Positions 26,121 to 35,119 of a DNA stretch of 64,000 bases are shown in pieces; the first letter of the stretch is position 1; each line of letters begins with the position of its first letter. A program made the translations under genes and the position numbers. This stretch comes from Opitutales bacterium. GTDB lineage: Bacteria; Verrucomicrobiota; Verrucomicrobiia; Opitutales; Seribacteraceae. Under the pieces are notes generated by a model. That model had not been told where the DNA came from, made no database searches, and saw only the letters and a list, made by a program, of their open reading frames with translations. Location of the stretch: assembly GCA_029254745.1 (NCBI GenBank), contig JAQWWZ010000025.1, forward strand, positions 1 to 64,000. The letters are read 5' to 3'.

Positions 26121-26582
26121 TCATCTCTTGAAAATGGCAATGTTTTCATGATGGAAAAGTCCAAATTCAGTAATGGAATTCTCTGGTATGTCAATTTCAA
26201 CAAGATCAAACCTGTAAGACTCAAAAAATCTCTTCTCTTCTTGCAGATAGTACTTAGCTGAAGTGTAAAAAGCTTTTCTCTTCCGAGAACTCATAGAGTG
26301 CCAACCATTGACCATAGAATTACTAGAACGTGCTCGAACTTCAACAAAAACTAATTGATTTTTATCTAGGCAAACGAGGTCTAACTCCATCCTTCTATCC
26401 TGCCTGCTTCTCCAATTTCGATTGAGACATATATAATCTTTTTTACGCAAATATCGTTCGGCTAGCCACTCACCATATTCACCTCTCAATTTTCTATGTT
26501 TTGGTATCTTTTTTTTAAAGTAATAAAGAAACCAAAAATATAAAAACCTCAGATTGCACCTTGAAATGTTATCTCCATTCAT
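26121..26582 (-). CDS. YraN/UPF0102-family nuclease-like protein
   Basis: It has 153 residues. From residue 34 on, the family pattern is visible: GEYGEWLAERYLRKKDY, then NWRSRQDRRMELDLVCLDKNQ and LVFVEVRARSS, a restriction-endonuclease-like core of the form E-[IL]-D-L...V-E-V. Its cellular role is unknown, although members have been linked to DNA processing. The N-terminal about 30 residues are hydrophobic and basic (FLYFWFLYYFKKK), so the true start may lie further in. It overlaps the end of hrpB by 14 bp. Confidence 0.85.
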   Translation of the reverse strand: MNGDNISRCNLRFLYFWFLYYFKKKIPKHRKLRGEYGEWLAERYLRKKDYICLNRNWRSRQDRRMELDLVCLDKNQLVFVEVRARSSNSMVNGWHSMSSRKRKAFYTSAKYYLQEEKRFFESYRFDLVEIDIPENSITEFGLFHHENIAIFKR

Positions 26583-29070
26583 GCTTAGGATAACGGCCTG
26601 CTAGTTCTTTTTTGATTGCCACATAAGAACTTTCCCAAAAATCAATAATGTTACTCGTTCGCTGTATATGCCTGCCATTCGGAGCAAGAATTTCAACAAT
26701 AATTGGTAAATTTCCACTTAACAAATGGGGATGTTCATCAACATCGTAAAGTTCTTGAAGCTTAATTTTCATGGTTACCGTGGTACCCGAATAATGTAAG
26801 GCAACACTCCTAGATTTATTACCCATTAAAATGTGAGTGGGTGCATGATAATTCATTAACTGTATAGTCTCATTACTCAAATATTCACTAAAGGCGGGGA
26901 GCACATCAGCATTTTTTATTTCTTTCCAACTCTTCTTACCAAGACAAATCTGTTCTAAGATCATCTGCATATCGACGGAATCCAATGATTTTAAACCTAA
27001 ATCAGAATAAGTAACCTCCAGAAAATTAAGTCTCTCTAATAATTGATCCACTTTCCCCGTCCAATTTTTTAAAGACAGGTCACCCTTCAAGATAGACTGA
27101 ACATAAGCTTGGGCTATATCCTCTTCGTTGGGGTCATATTCTCGCTTCAGATTTAATTTGTGAACTCCAAATGGAATGAAACTTTCTACCAAAACTTTCC
27201 TTGTATCAGGATCAAGATAAGATTTTCTTGTAATTTTTGCTCCTAAAGGTAAAGCATCCACAATCCATTCTTCTTTAATTTCCGACAGCAGATCCATTTG
27301 CGTCTGCACTCTTCCTTTGAAAAATTTTTCAGTAACAATCAAAGGAAATGCCCACTCAATATCTCCTACGATTGAATGAGGAGAGGCAAAAAAATGACTT
27401 CCTTTTGCATTCTCGTATAATTTTCTACCCTGACTTTTACAGCGTACTACATTATCGGGAAAAAGGTGCAGTAAAATCTTTGCAATTTCTTCATGATGAG
27501 GGTGTTGAGGATTAAAAGGTTGATTGTAATAAGAGCAATATTGGCGAGCGACCCTTTCACACTCATGCAATCTTTTGAGATTAATGCCATGAGTGCGCCC
27601 AAAATCTATTGAGATATTATTATTTCTCGTAAAAAAATAAGATTCTAATAAAAGTCCTAAATCTGAAGTACAATCTGGGTTCGCATCTTTTTGAGATTTG
27701 ATAAACTCATCTGAAAAAGGGCTTCTTGACTCAGCAATCGAAAGAATAATGGCTAATTCAGAAAGACAATTGATTGACGCTGCATGATCTAAAGCAAGGC
27801 TCAGGCGAGGTTGTAGCGGAACTTGTGCAATCGCAAGTCCTTTGGTTGTGATCCTACCACTTGGATCGAGTAGTGAGAGATCAACAAGTTGATCTCTCGC
27901 TTTCCTCCAAGGAGCACAAGAGGGCGGATCATACCAATCTAGATCTTCAGGCATTAAACCTCTTGATAGTAAGCCTAAACATAATTCTGATAAATCTAAG
28001 CGTTTAATTTCTGGCTCCTGATATTCTTTTCTGTCTCTGTGCTCTGCTTCACCCCAAAGCCGGATACAAACACCAGGAGATAACCTTCCCGCCCTCCCGC
28101 TTCGTTGATTAGCAGAGCTTTGACTAATCTTTTGGGGCAAAAGGCTATTAATATTTCGTAAAGAATCATATTGCATGACTTTGGATATTCCTGAGTCAAT
28201 CACTATGCGGACTCCGGGAATGGTTAAAGAAGTTTCAGCAATATTGGTTGCCACAATAATTTTTCTAGCTGTGGTTTGCTCAAAAACTCTATCCTGCTGA
28301 TCTTTAGGCATATCGCCAAAAAGTCCAAGTACTAGGCATCCATTCGACCATTTCTGAAGCTGAATTTCACGAATCACTTTTCTTATGTTTGCGACACCAT
28401 CAACAAAAATAAGAAGGTCCCCCGGATGTGCCGACATCCCTTTTTTTGCTTCCCTTTCAATTTGTTTCCAAATCACTAAGTTCTCCACATTATTGCTGTA
28501 TTTTATATCCACTGGAAAAGTCCGTCCAGAAATCGACAATTTTACGCAGTCAGATAAAAATTCTGCCGCTTTATCAAGATCAATTGTGGCAGATGTTATA
28601 AGTAACTTAAGATTTGGTCGGACTCCTTCCTGAACTTTTTTAAGAAGAGCGAGACTAGCATCCATTTTTAGTGTTCTCTCATGAAACTCATCAAAAATCA
28701 CAAGACTAACGCGTGATAGGGTAGGGTCTGACTCTAGCAATCGAAACAAGATTCCATCGGTAACATAAATAATCTTGGTATACCCATTACTTTTATTGTC
28801 GAAGCGGATCTGATATCCCACTGACTCTCCAACTTCTGAATTAAGGATACCAGACAATGTTCTCGCTAAAGATACGGCTGCAATCCTCCTTGGTTGCACA
28901 ATAAGGACTTGGCCGTCCAATAATTTTGAATGTAAAAGCGACCAAGGTAAACCTAGTGACTTGCCAGAACCTGTAGGGGCTTGTAGTACAAAATTATTAG
29001 TTTGGCTCCAATTTTTTTCAAATTTGGAAAACTCTTTGACAACAGGTAATTCTTGTACGCTAAGCACCAT
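26569..29070 (-). CDS. hrpB: ATP-dependent helicase HrpB
   Basis: It is a DEAH-box-type helicase of the HrpA/HrpB group; 833 residues, typical for HrpB. The Walker A is APTGSGKSLGLP (31-42). The Walker B is DEFHER, the HrpB version of DEAH. SATID is motif III, SGRTFPVDIKY follows, and VATNIAETSLTIPGV with SANQRSGRAGR are motifs V and VI. The C-terminal HrpB domain carries LPLGAKITRKSYLDP and ends PKHEWR. The biological substrate of HrpB is not well established. It heads the hrpB-yraN-zwf-msrA operon. Confidence 0.95.
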   Translation of the reverse strand: MVLSVQELPVVKEFSKFEKNWSQTNNFVLQAPTGSGKSLGLPWSLLHSKLLDGQVLIVQPRRIAAVSLARTLSGILNSEVGESVGYQIRFDNKSNGYTKIIYVTDGILFRLLESDPTLSRVSLVIFDEFHERTLKMDASLALLKKVQEGVRPNLKLLITSATIDLDKAAEFLSDCVKLSISGRTFPVDIKYSNNVENLVIWKQIEREAKKGMSAHPGDLLIFVDGVANIRKVIREIQLQKWSNGCLVLGLFGDMPKDQQDRVFEQTTARKIIVATNIAETSLTIPGVRIVIDSGISKVMQYDSLRNINSLLPQKISQSSANQRSGRAGRLSPGVCIRLWGEAEHRDRKEYQEPEIKRLDLSELCLGLLSRGLMPEDLDWYDPPSCAPWRKARDQLVDLSLLDPSGRITTKGLAIAQVPLQPRLSLALDHAASINCLSELAIILSIAESRSPFSDEFIKSQKDANPDCTSDLGLLLESYFFTRNNNISIDFGRTHGINLKRLHECERVARQYCSYYNQPFNPQHPHHEEIAKILLHLFPDNVVRCKSQGRKLYENAKGSHFFASPHSIVGDIEWAFPLIVTEKFFKGRVQTQMDLLSEIKEEWIVDALPLGAKITRKSYLDPDTRKVLVESFIPFGVHKLNLKREYDPNEEDIAQAYVQSILKGDLSLKNWTGKVDQLLERLNFLEVTYSDLGLKSLDSVDMQMILEQICLGKKSWKEIKNADVLPAFSEYLSNETIQLMNYHAPTHILMGNKSRSVALHYSGTTVTMKIKLQELYDVDEHPHLLSGNLPIIVEILAPNGRHIQRTSNIIDFWESSYVAIKKELAGRYPKHEWR

Positions 29071-29374
29071 ATTTATCTATCTAAATCTCAAAGGTTCAGT
29101 TTTCTTTAATAAGAATTCTTCATTTTACTTTTTCGCAAGGAACCATGGTAAATAAAAAAATATGTTATGTAATAAATGATAAAAAGTAGTGGATCGCCTA
29201 AAATGTTAGTAGGATTTATTACATAAAATTATTTTTCACTCATTCTCATCACATCATTTCCAATCTACTTTATCAACCCATTACCTGAAAACATAAGGTT
29301 CAAGCAAAACAAAGAGAATCACATTGTGCGCTGTAGCTCTTATACAACAAATAAAGTAGGACGGTTTGGATCTC
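29071..29374. other. Intergenic spacer upstream of hrpB
   Basis: About 300 AT-rich bases without a credible gene lie between the Sel1-repeat gene's end and the hrpB start. It holds the 13-bp inverted repeat reported separately and presumably the hrpB promoter. I saw no tRNA, riboswitch or strong terminator in it. Confidence 0.6.
29165..29226. repeat. Perfect 13-bp inverted repeat with 36-base spacer
   Basis: TTATGTAATAAAT at 29165-29177 is exactly reverse-complementary to ATTTATTACATAA at 29214-29226. The repeat lies about 95 bp upstream of the hrpB start. The arms are almost all A/T, so a stable RNA hairpin is less likely than a pair of protein-binding half-sites or a relic element end. Confidence 0.75.
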
Positions 29375-30538
29375 TCAGAGTTTAAATAGAGCACTATATT
29401 CCGAGAGCATTCTTGCCGCCACCTTGTCTCCTTTTTGGGAGGCAAGCGACAACCATTGTTTTGCTGAAGGTGGATTTTTCGGAGTCCCCTTGCCCGTTAA
29501 CTTCATTAACCCGATAAATCGACACGCTTCTGGATTCCCGCCTTTAGCGATAGGTAGAAAAAGCTGGTATGCTTTTTCATAATCTCTTGGATAGCCCACC
29601 CCAGTGTAGTATTTCCGGGCTTGCTGAAGAACCTTTTCGTCATCTAACGCAGAAACATTATCCAGTGGTATAATCTTGGAGGTAGTTCGTTTTACTTGAT
29701 TACCTGATCCATTCCTTTTTCGTAAATAATTCGCAGCTAATTTATGACCTTGAGATGAAGCCGCTTCTAACAGAGAGAGACCTCTGTTTGTATTTCTTTT
29801 TATTCCACCACCCTCGACCAGCATGGTGCCTAATGTGTACTGAGCTTCCGAAAAATTTTGCCGCACAGCTACCTCTAGCCATTGTGAAGCTTTTAGCTCA
29901 TCTTTGGGCACTCCATCTCCGTTGTAATAAGCCATTCCCAAGTTAAAACGAGCAGTTAACGATTTCTGGGTTACAGCATCGGACAGCATCGATATTCCTT
30001 TGCGATAATCTTTTTCTAAAAGACCGGGCAATCCTTTCAGGTATAAAGTGCCAATCGTAGCTTGGGCTGGAGGGTAACCCATCTCCGCAGATCCTTTGAA
30101 AAACTCGATCGCTCTTTTGACATTAGTCGGAATAACTTGAAAATCGATCTCACCCATGCAGTACATTGCCACTGCGTCACCGTCAGATGCTTTTCGCTGC
30201 AAAAGTAGAGCGGCATCTTGGTAAAGTTGAGTAGCTTCCTCAAAATCCCCCTTTAAGATAGCAAGGTTGGCTAAATTGTAAGCACCAAACGGATGTCCTT
30301 TCGCCCACGCCACACGGGACCAATCACCTGCTAGCTTTAGATTAACCGCACAACCAGCCTCACCAGACCGTAAGTATATTCCAAGTAAACCTTGATGATA
30401 CGGATCACCGTTCTGAGCTTTTTTCACAATATCACTGTAAGAAAGATTTGGGCTCCATACAGATTGCACAGTTTTTTGAGCAAAAAGAAATGAACTCAGA
30501 CAGATTAAAAACAAAAAGATGAGGTTTTTGGTGAACAT
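29375..30538 (-). CDS. Secreted Sel1-repeat protein
   Basis: It has 387 residues with a signal peptide (MFTKNLIFLFLICLSSFLFA). The rest is a solenoid of Sel1-like repeats about 36 residues long; recognisable copies include GNPEACRFIGLMKLTGKG, ADAVTQKSLTARFNLGMAYYNGDGV-like segments and AQYTLGTMLVEGGG. Repeats of this class mediate protein-protein contacts. It is likely periplasmic. It is divergent from a TPR-type gene with only about 25 bp between the annotated starts, so the two may share a promoter region. Confidence 0.85.
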   Translation of the reverse strand: MFTKNLIFLFLICLSSFLFAQKTVQSVWSPNLSYSDIVKKAQNGDPYHQGLLGIYLRSGEAGCAVNLKLAGDWSRVAWAKGHPFGAYNLANLAILKGDFEEATQLYQDAALLLQRKASDGDAVAMYCMGEIDFQVIPTNVKRAIEFFKGSAEMGYPPAQATIGTLYLKGLPGLLEKDYRKGISMLSDAVTQKSLTARFNLGMAYYNGDGVPKDELKASQWLEVAVRQNFSEAQYTLGTMLVEGGGIKRNTNRGLSLLEAASSQGHKLAANYLRKRNGSGNQVKRTTSKIIPLDNVSALDDEKVLQQARKYYTGVGYPRDYEKAYQLFLPIAKGGNPEACRFIGLMKLTGKGTPKNPPSAKQWLSLASQKGDKVAARMLSEYSALFKL

Positions 30539-30563
30539 TACACTAATCTAAGATGTTGCTCGA

Positions 30564-31703
30564 TTGCTTCCAAGCTTGAAAAAGCTGCCTACTTTATGGT
30601 TTTATATTGTTACTTTGAGATTTCTCCATCCAACCCATACCATTTGGATCTTACTGACCTTCTTTGCGATTGCGAAAATAAGTGCTACACCAAGTGGATA
30701 TTCTCTTGCCGAACGCAACCTCGCCAAAGTCATTCAAGAACAGTTTGCATTTTTTGAATACGCTAAAGAAAGTCATAGCGATCAAGAAGCCGAACTCACC
30801 AGAAAAGCACAAAGCGTGGTTTCTGCTTACGAAGTTCACCTCGCAGAAAACCCAGATGATGTAAATGGACTCATTTTATTTGGAAAGTTCTTGAAAAAAG
30901 TTGGCCAAAATAAACAAGCAGTCGATTACTTTCTGAAAGCTGACCTCTTAGAACCTAAGTTGGCCGTTATTAAGCAACAAATTGCCAATTATCTTGTTGA
31001 AAGTGGTAAAGCAGTTGATGCGTTCCCCTTTTTTCTTATGGCAGCCCAACTCAGCCCGAAGGTAGCCGATTATCATTTTGAGCTTGGTACTTTTATCTAT
31101 TTATTTTCTACCGAATTGACCCAAGAAAAAATATTAACCCCACAAGCATCATCTACCTTGATGCTTGAGTCTTTTAAAACTGCAACGATCTTGTCCCCAA
31201 AAAAATTGGAATATGCTCTCCGGTATGCCCAATGTTTTTTCGATTGTCCAAATTATGAGAAACAAGAGGCTTTAAGCCAATGGGATTTGATATTGGCCGA
31301 CTTCTCGAATTTATCCATAGCAGAGACGGATTACATCAAGTTATGTAAAGCTCGAATTCTCATTGAGTTGAAACGAAAAAGAGAAGCGAAGAAACTAATT
31401 CAGAGTGTATCATCCAAGACCCTGACAAAATCAAAGCTCTCTCTTCTTAAAAAAGCGTCTGATACCAAGGGTAGGGTACTACCGTTAAAATCTTCGAAAA
31501 AATCCAACAAAGAAGCTATTAAGACAGGTTTTATTTTCCCGACGGACAAGCATCTACAAAGGATGCAATCAGTCTCATCTCGGTTGAACGAAGAAAAACT
31601 TCTGTCTGAATTAACCTTGGATGTACTGAAAGCAAGATTAGACGGGGCGGGATCAGTAAAGCTAGAATTTTTAAGTAAAATTCCTTCTTACCCTTCTAAA
31701 TAG
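30564..31703 (+). CDS. TPR-repeat protein with N-terminal signal anchor
   Basis: It has 379 residues with TPR-like helical pairs around residues 80-250 (VNGLILFGKFLKKVGQNKQA, DYFLKADLLEPKLAVIKQQ, SGKAVDAFPFFLMAAQLSP). A hydrophobic helix near residues 25-42 suggests a membrane anchor or signal peptide. The C-terminal third is basic and lacks repeats. The start is uncertain: TTG 30564 is used, TTG 30612 is possible, and there is no nearby ATG. It is followed 14 bp later by a site-2 protease and a rhomboid gene on the same strand, so it may be a partner in that operon. Confidence 0.7.
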   Translation: MLPSLKKLPTLWFYIVTLRFLHPTHTIWILLTFFAIAKISATPSGYSLAERNLAKVIQEQFAFFEYAKESHSDQEAELTRKAQSVVSAYEVHLAENPDDVNGLILFGKFLKKVGQNKQAVDYFLKADLLEPKLAVIKQQIANYLVESGKAVDAFPFFLMAAQLSPKVADYHFELGTFIYLFSTELTQEKILTPQASSTLMLESFKTATILSPKKLEYALRYAQCFFDCPNYEKQEALSQWDLILADFSNLSIAETDYIKLCKARILIELKRKREAKKLIQSVSSKTLTKSKLSLLKKASDTKGRVLPLKSSKKSNKEAIKTGFIFPTDKHLQRMQSVSSRLNEEKLLSELTLDVLKARLDGAGSVKLEFLSKIPSYPSK

Positions 31704-31717
31704 TAAGCTCTCTTTGA

Positions 31718-32389
31718 ATGACATGGAGTGATTCATTATTTTCTCAGGATGTAATTGTCGAAAAATTTCTCTTATTTTTCATTCTCGTGACTAGTATATG
31801 TATCCATGAATGGGCACACGCCTTTTGTGCGGATAAACTCGGTGATCCTCTTCCAAGGAGGGAAGGAAGAGTCACCTTAAACCCATTGGTTCATATCGAT
31901 TTGCTTGGAACAATTATCATTCCTTTGGCCATGATTTTCTTGAGTCCAGGCTTTGCTATATTAGGTTGGGGAAAACCTGTTTGTGTATCTTTACCCAATC
32001 ATGAAACTCGTTCAAGGGACGATATATTGATAACTTTAGCAGGTCCTTTTTCTAATCTCTGCCTAGCCTTTTTTGGAGTTTTAGGCATTGGACTGCTCGC
32101 ACAAATTCTATACCTAAATGATTCCTTACTCCACCTAGTTGCAATCATTGTAAATTTGAATTGCCTACTTTTCCTTTTTAACCTCATCCCCATCCCTCCC
32201 CTTGATGGTTCTCATATACTCAAACGAGCTATTGGAATGAGTGATATTACATTCATTAAATTTTCGCGTTTTGGATTCTTCTTGTTATTGATAGTAATAA
32301 ATATTGAATATTTTACTATTTTTTTTAACCAGACTCTCACATTACTCACATCCCCCTTTTTCGACTTCTTTGCCCTCCTAATAAGATAA
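31718..32389 (+). CDS. Site-2-protease family (M50) intramembrane metalloprotease
   Basis: It has 223 residues, a short SpoIVFB/YwhC-like member lacking PDZ or CBS domains. The zinc motif HEWAH is at residues 30-34 inside the first membrane helix. The third ligand motif is NLIPIPPLDG with D163. LAGPFSNL is the typical family loop. Four to five further hydrophobic segments follow. It probably cleaves within the membrane, but no substrate is visible. It sits 14 bp after the TPR gene and 4 bp before a rhomboid-family gene, so the three are probably cotranscribed. Confidence 0.9.
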   Translation: MTWSDSLFSQDVIVEKFLLFFILVTSICIHEWAHAFCADKLGDPLPRREGRVTLNPLVHIDLLGTIIIPLAMIFLSPGFAILGWGKPVCVSLPNHETRSRDDILITLAGPFSNLCLAFFGVLGIGLLAQILYLNDSLLHLVAIIVNLNCLLFLFNLIPIPPLDGSHILKRAIGMSDITFIKFSRFGFFLLLIVINIEYFTIFFNQTLTLLTSPFFDFFALLIR

Positions 32390-32393
32390 AAAT

Positions 32394-33254
32394 ATGCGTA
32401 GAATTGGAATATTTGAATTAGAAAAAGAAGCACTTCGCTTCTGGAATTACCTCAAAGAAAAAGGAGTAGATTCTTCCCTGGAAGAAGAGTCCAGAAAAGA
32501 ATGGTCCATTTGGGTTGCAGAAGAAGATCAAGTCGATCCAGCACAAACTGATCTTGAGATTTTTCGCACAAATCCAATGAACCCACAGTTCGATGTAACA
32601 AATCCACGCCCCATTCCCAAGGAGGGTGATCGTACTGAAAAGCCTTCAAAACCAACTGGTTTCAAGCAATTTAACTTGAGTAAAAAATGGAGAAATCAAG
32701 ATCGAAAATTAGGGGTATTTACTCTCGTATTGATCATAATTTCTGTAGTGGCTTTTCTCATTTCTGGCATGGGGCAAAACGCTGTAATCAAAAATTTATT
32801 ATCAATCAACTCGAGCATCTTAAATGGACAAATATGGAGACTCATTACTCCAATATTTTTACATTTCACGATCTTCCATATTTTTTTTAATATGTGGTGG
32901 CTTTTTGATTTAGGTAACCAAATTGAAAACAAGAAAGGATCCAAATTTTTTATAACCCTTGTAGTTATATTGGCTAGCTGCTCCAACCTATGCCAGTATT
33001 TTTATGCAGGGTCTTCTTTTGGAGGAATGTCTGGAGTGGTTTATGGCTTATTCGGATATGTTTGGATTAAGTGTAGGCTCGACCCTGCTGACGGTTTTCA
33101 GCTTGATTCTACAATCGCAATCATCATGTTCGGTTTTTTCTTTCTTTGCTTCTTCGGAATATTCGGAAACATTGCAAACCTAGCTCATGCAGGTGGTCTC
33201 GTTGTTGGTCTGGTCTGGGGCTACGCTTCTGCCTTTAAATGGAATCGAGGATAA
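32394..33254 (+). CDS. Rhomboid-family intramembrane serine protease (GlpG-like)
   Basis: It has 286 residues. The first about 60 residues resemble the cytoplasmic rhomboid N-domain of GlpG. A charged linker follows, then six membrane segments from about residue 107. The oxyanion H162...N166 pair occurs in HFTIFHIFFNMWW. The nucleophile is S213 in GGMSGVVYGLFG and the catalytic His is H265 in ANLAHAGG. All catalytic elements are present, so it is predicted to be active. It starts 4 bp after the site-2 protease stop, indicating coupling. Confidence 0.92.
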   Translation: MRRIGIFELEKEALRFWNYLKEKGVDSSLEEESRKEWSIWVAEEDQVDPAQTDLEIFRTNPMNPQFDVTNPRPIPKEGDRTEKPSKPTGFKQFNLSKKWRNQDRKLGVFTLVLIIISVVAFLISGMGQNAVIKNLLSINSSILNGQIWRLITPIFLHFTIFHIFFNMWWLFDLGNQIENKKGSKFFITLVVILASCSNLCQYFYAGSSFGGMSGVVYGLFGYVWIKCRLDPADGFQLDSTIAIIMFGFFFLCFFGIFGNIANLAHAGGLVVGLVWGYASAFKWNRG

Positions 33255-33278
33255 AAAAATCCCTCACTTGTAAAACTG

Positions 33279-35075
33279 TTACTTTTTTATAAGTTCGTAG
33301 ATCGCTAAGCCGGCACGAAAGTTTGGAAGTATCTTGCATGTTTTTACCCAATCTCCACGGTGAAAAACTTTTCTGCCTACCGTGAAGGTAAGTTCTTGGC
33401 GGTTAGCTTCTTTACAAAACAACTCAAAGTCTCGAACGGAAAAATAATTGCGCAAATCACTTGCCTCCCAATTATTAGGATGAACGTCGTTTTTTATGCG
33501 AACCCCTGATCTGAGAAAATGATAGCGGTTTTTCCAGTATGCATAGTTAACAAAGCTGACTGCTACTCGCTTGCCTACGCGTAATGCCTCCATAATGACT
33601 TGCCCAGGTTGATCCAACTCCTCAACCATACGAGAAAAAATTACCCAGTCGAAAGAATTATCTTTTAGGTCTGAAAGTACTTTTCGAATATCATCTTGAT
33701 AAACATTGACTCCTCGAGCCACACAAGCGGTCGCTTTGTTGAGGTCGAAATCAACACCAAGACCAAATACATTTTTATTATTTCTTAGATACTCGAGTAA
33801 ATGTCCTTTCCCACATCCCAAATCTAATACTTTTTCGGAAGGCTTTACCCATTCATCAATTACTTTAAAATCAGCTTCTTTTTTTACATCATATCGTGTA
33901 GGAGATTTTCCAGTCCTATCTTCAGATTGATATTTTTGTTCATTTTCATCCATACCTATCATAAATGCACGGACAGTTCTCAGAAATTCATGTGAATTAA
34001 TGAGAAATGAATCATGACCATGCATATGGTCGAGTTCGAGGTATGAAGCCACTTTGCCTAAGCGATGTAAAGCAGTGACAATGGTCTTATTTTGCTCGGG
34101 CGTGTAAAGCCAGTCACTAGTAAAAGCAATCACCAGCACTCTGGATTTTACATTTTGAAATGTTTTTTCAAGCCCATCTTTACCAACCAAATCAAAACGA
34201 TCAAGTGCTTTGGTTAGTTTGAGATAAGTATTAGCATCGAATCGATCGACAAATTTTCGGCCTTGATGGTCTAAATAACTTTCAACTTTAAACTCAAATG
34301 CATTACTAGAATCTAATTGTTGGTCTCTGCCAAACTTTTCCTCCATTCCTTCATCCGAAAGATATGTGATATGAGCCATCATTCGAGCAACCGCTAAGCC
34401 AATATTTGGCCCAGCATCTTTAGAATATTTTCCATTTTGCCAATGAGGGTCCCCCAGAATAGACCTTCTTCCAACTTCATTAAAAGCGATGGTTTGAGCA
34501 CTATGTCGAGGAGTCGCAGCAATGACCAATGATTTCTTTACATAGTCTGGGTAGTCTACAATCCACTGTAGAGCCTGCATTCCTCCCATACTTCCACCAA
34601 TAACAACTTCAATGCCTTGTACTTCTAATGACTCTAGAAGCAGTTTTTGGGCAAAAATCATATCGGCAATCGTAAAATCGGGAAAAGTCATGCCGTAAGC
34701 TTTTTCAGGAAATTGAGGTTTTGGGGTAGCCGGTCCAGTTGATCCGGAACAAGCTCCTAAGCAATTGGAGCATACGACAAAAAAGAGGTCTGTATCAATA
34801 GGCTTTCCTGGCCCGATTAAATGATGCCACCAGCCAGGCTTTTTACTTGTTTCAGCATGGTATCCTGCAGCATGATGATCACCAGTTAGGGCGTGGCAAA
34901 TGAGCACACAATTTGTGCCATCATCACTGAGTTCCCCATAAGTTTCGTAGACTAATTCTAGTTCTTCTAGTTCTCCATCCTGAAGAGAAAAGGGCTTTTT
35001 ATAATGAAATGTTTTCTCTTGAACTAAACCGACTCCATCAAATTTTTTCTCTTCTGATTTCTTATTAACTGTCAT
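33279..35075 (-). CDS. metX: Homoserine O-acetyltransferase fused to MetW methyltransferase-like domain
   Basis: It has 598 residues in two domains. Residues 1-375 are an alpha/beta-hydrolase of the MetX type (homoserine + acetyl-CoA to O-acetylhomoserine): CHALTGDHHAAGYH, nucleophile S162 in IGGSMGG, D321 in FTSDW and H354 in GHDSFL. Residues about 393-598 are MetW: a Rossmann methyltransferase fold with VLDLGCGKG (416-424), VNVYQDDIR, and the family-specific NYAYWKNRYHFLRSG. In many proteobacteria metX and metW are neighbouring separate genes; here one uninterrupted frame covers both. Acetyl versus succinyl preference cannot be read from the sequence. It is probably cotranscribed downstream of yebC (45-bp gap). 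Confidence 0.94.
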   Translation of the reverse strand: MTVNKKSEEKKFDGVGLVQEKTFHYKKPFSLQDGELEELELVYETYGELSDDGTNCVLICHALTGDHHAAGYHAETSKKPGWWHHLIGPGKPIDTDLFFVVCSNCLGACSGSTGPATPKPQFPEKAYGMTFPDFTIADMIFAQKLLLESLEVQGIEVVIGGSMGGMQALQWIVDYPDYVKKSLVIAATPRHSAQTIAFNEVGRRSILGDPHWQNGKYSKDAGPNIGLAVARMMAHITYLSDEGMEEKFGRDQQLDSSNAFEFKVESYLDHQGRKFVDRFDANTYLKLTKALDRFDLVGKDGLEKTFQNVKSRVLVIAFTSDWLYTPEQNKTIVTALHRLGKVASYLELDHMHGHDSFLINSHEFLRTVRAFMIGMDENEQKYQSEDRTGKSPTRYDVKKEADFKVIDEWVKPSEKVLDLGCGKGHLLEYLRNNKNVFGLGVDFDLNKATACVARGVNVYQDDIRKVLSDLKDNSFDWVIFSRMVEELDQPGQVIMEALRVGKRVAVSFVNYAYWKNRYHFLRSGVRIKNDVHPNNWEASDLRNYFSVRDFELFCKEANRQELTFTVGRKVFHRGDWVKTCKILPNFRAGLAIYELIKK

Positions 35076-35119
35076 TTAAGTTGGATTACCTTCGCGTTGA
35101 TAATAGCAACCACATAAGA

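Noticed and set aside
33251-33290. ATAAAAAA/TTTTTTAT inverted repeat between rhomboid and metX
   Set aside because: Only A:T pairs over 8 bp with a 24-base gap; too weak to call a terminator.
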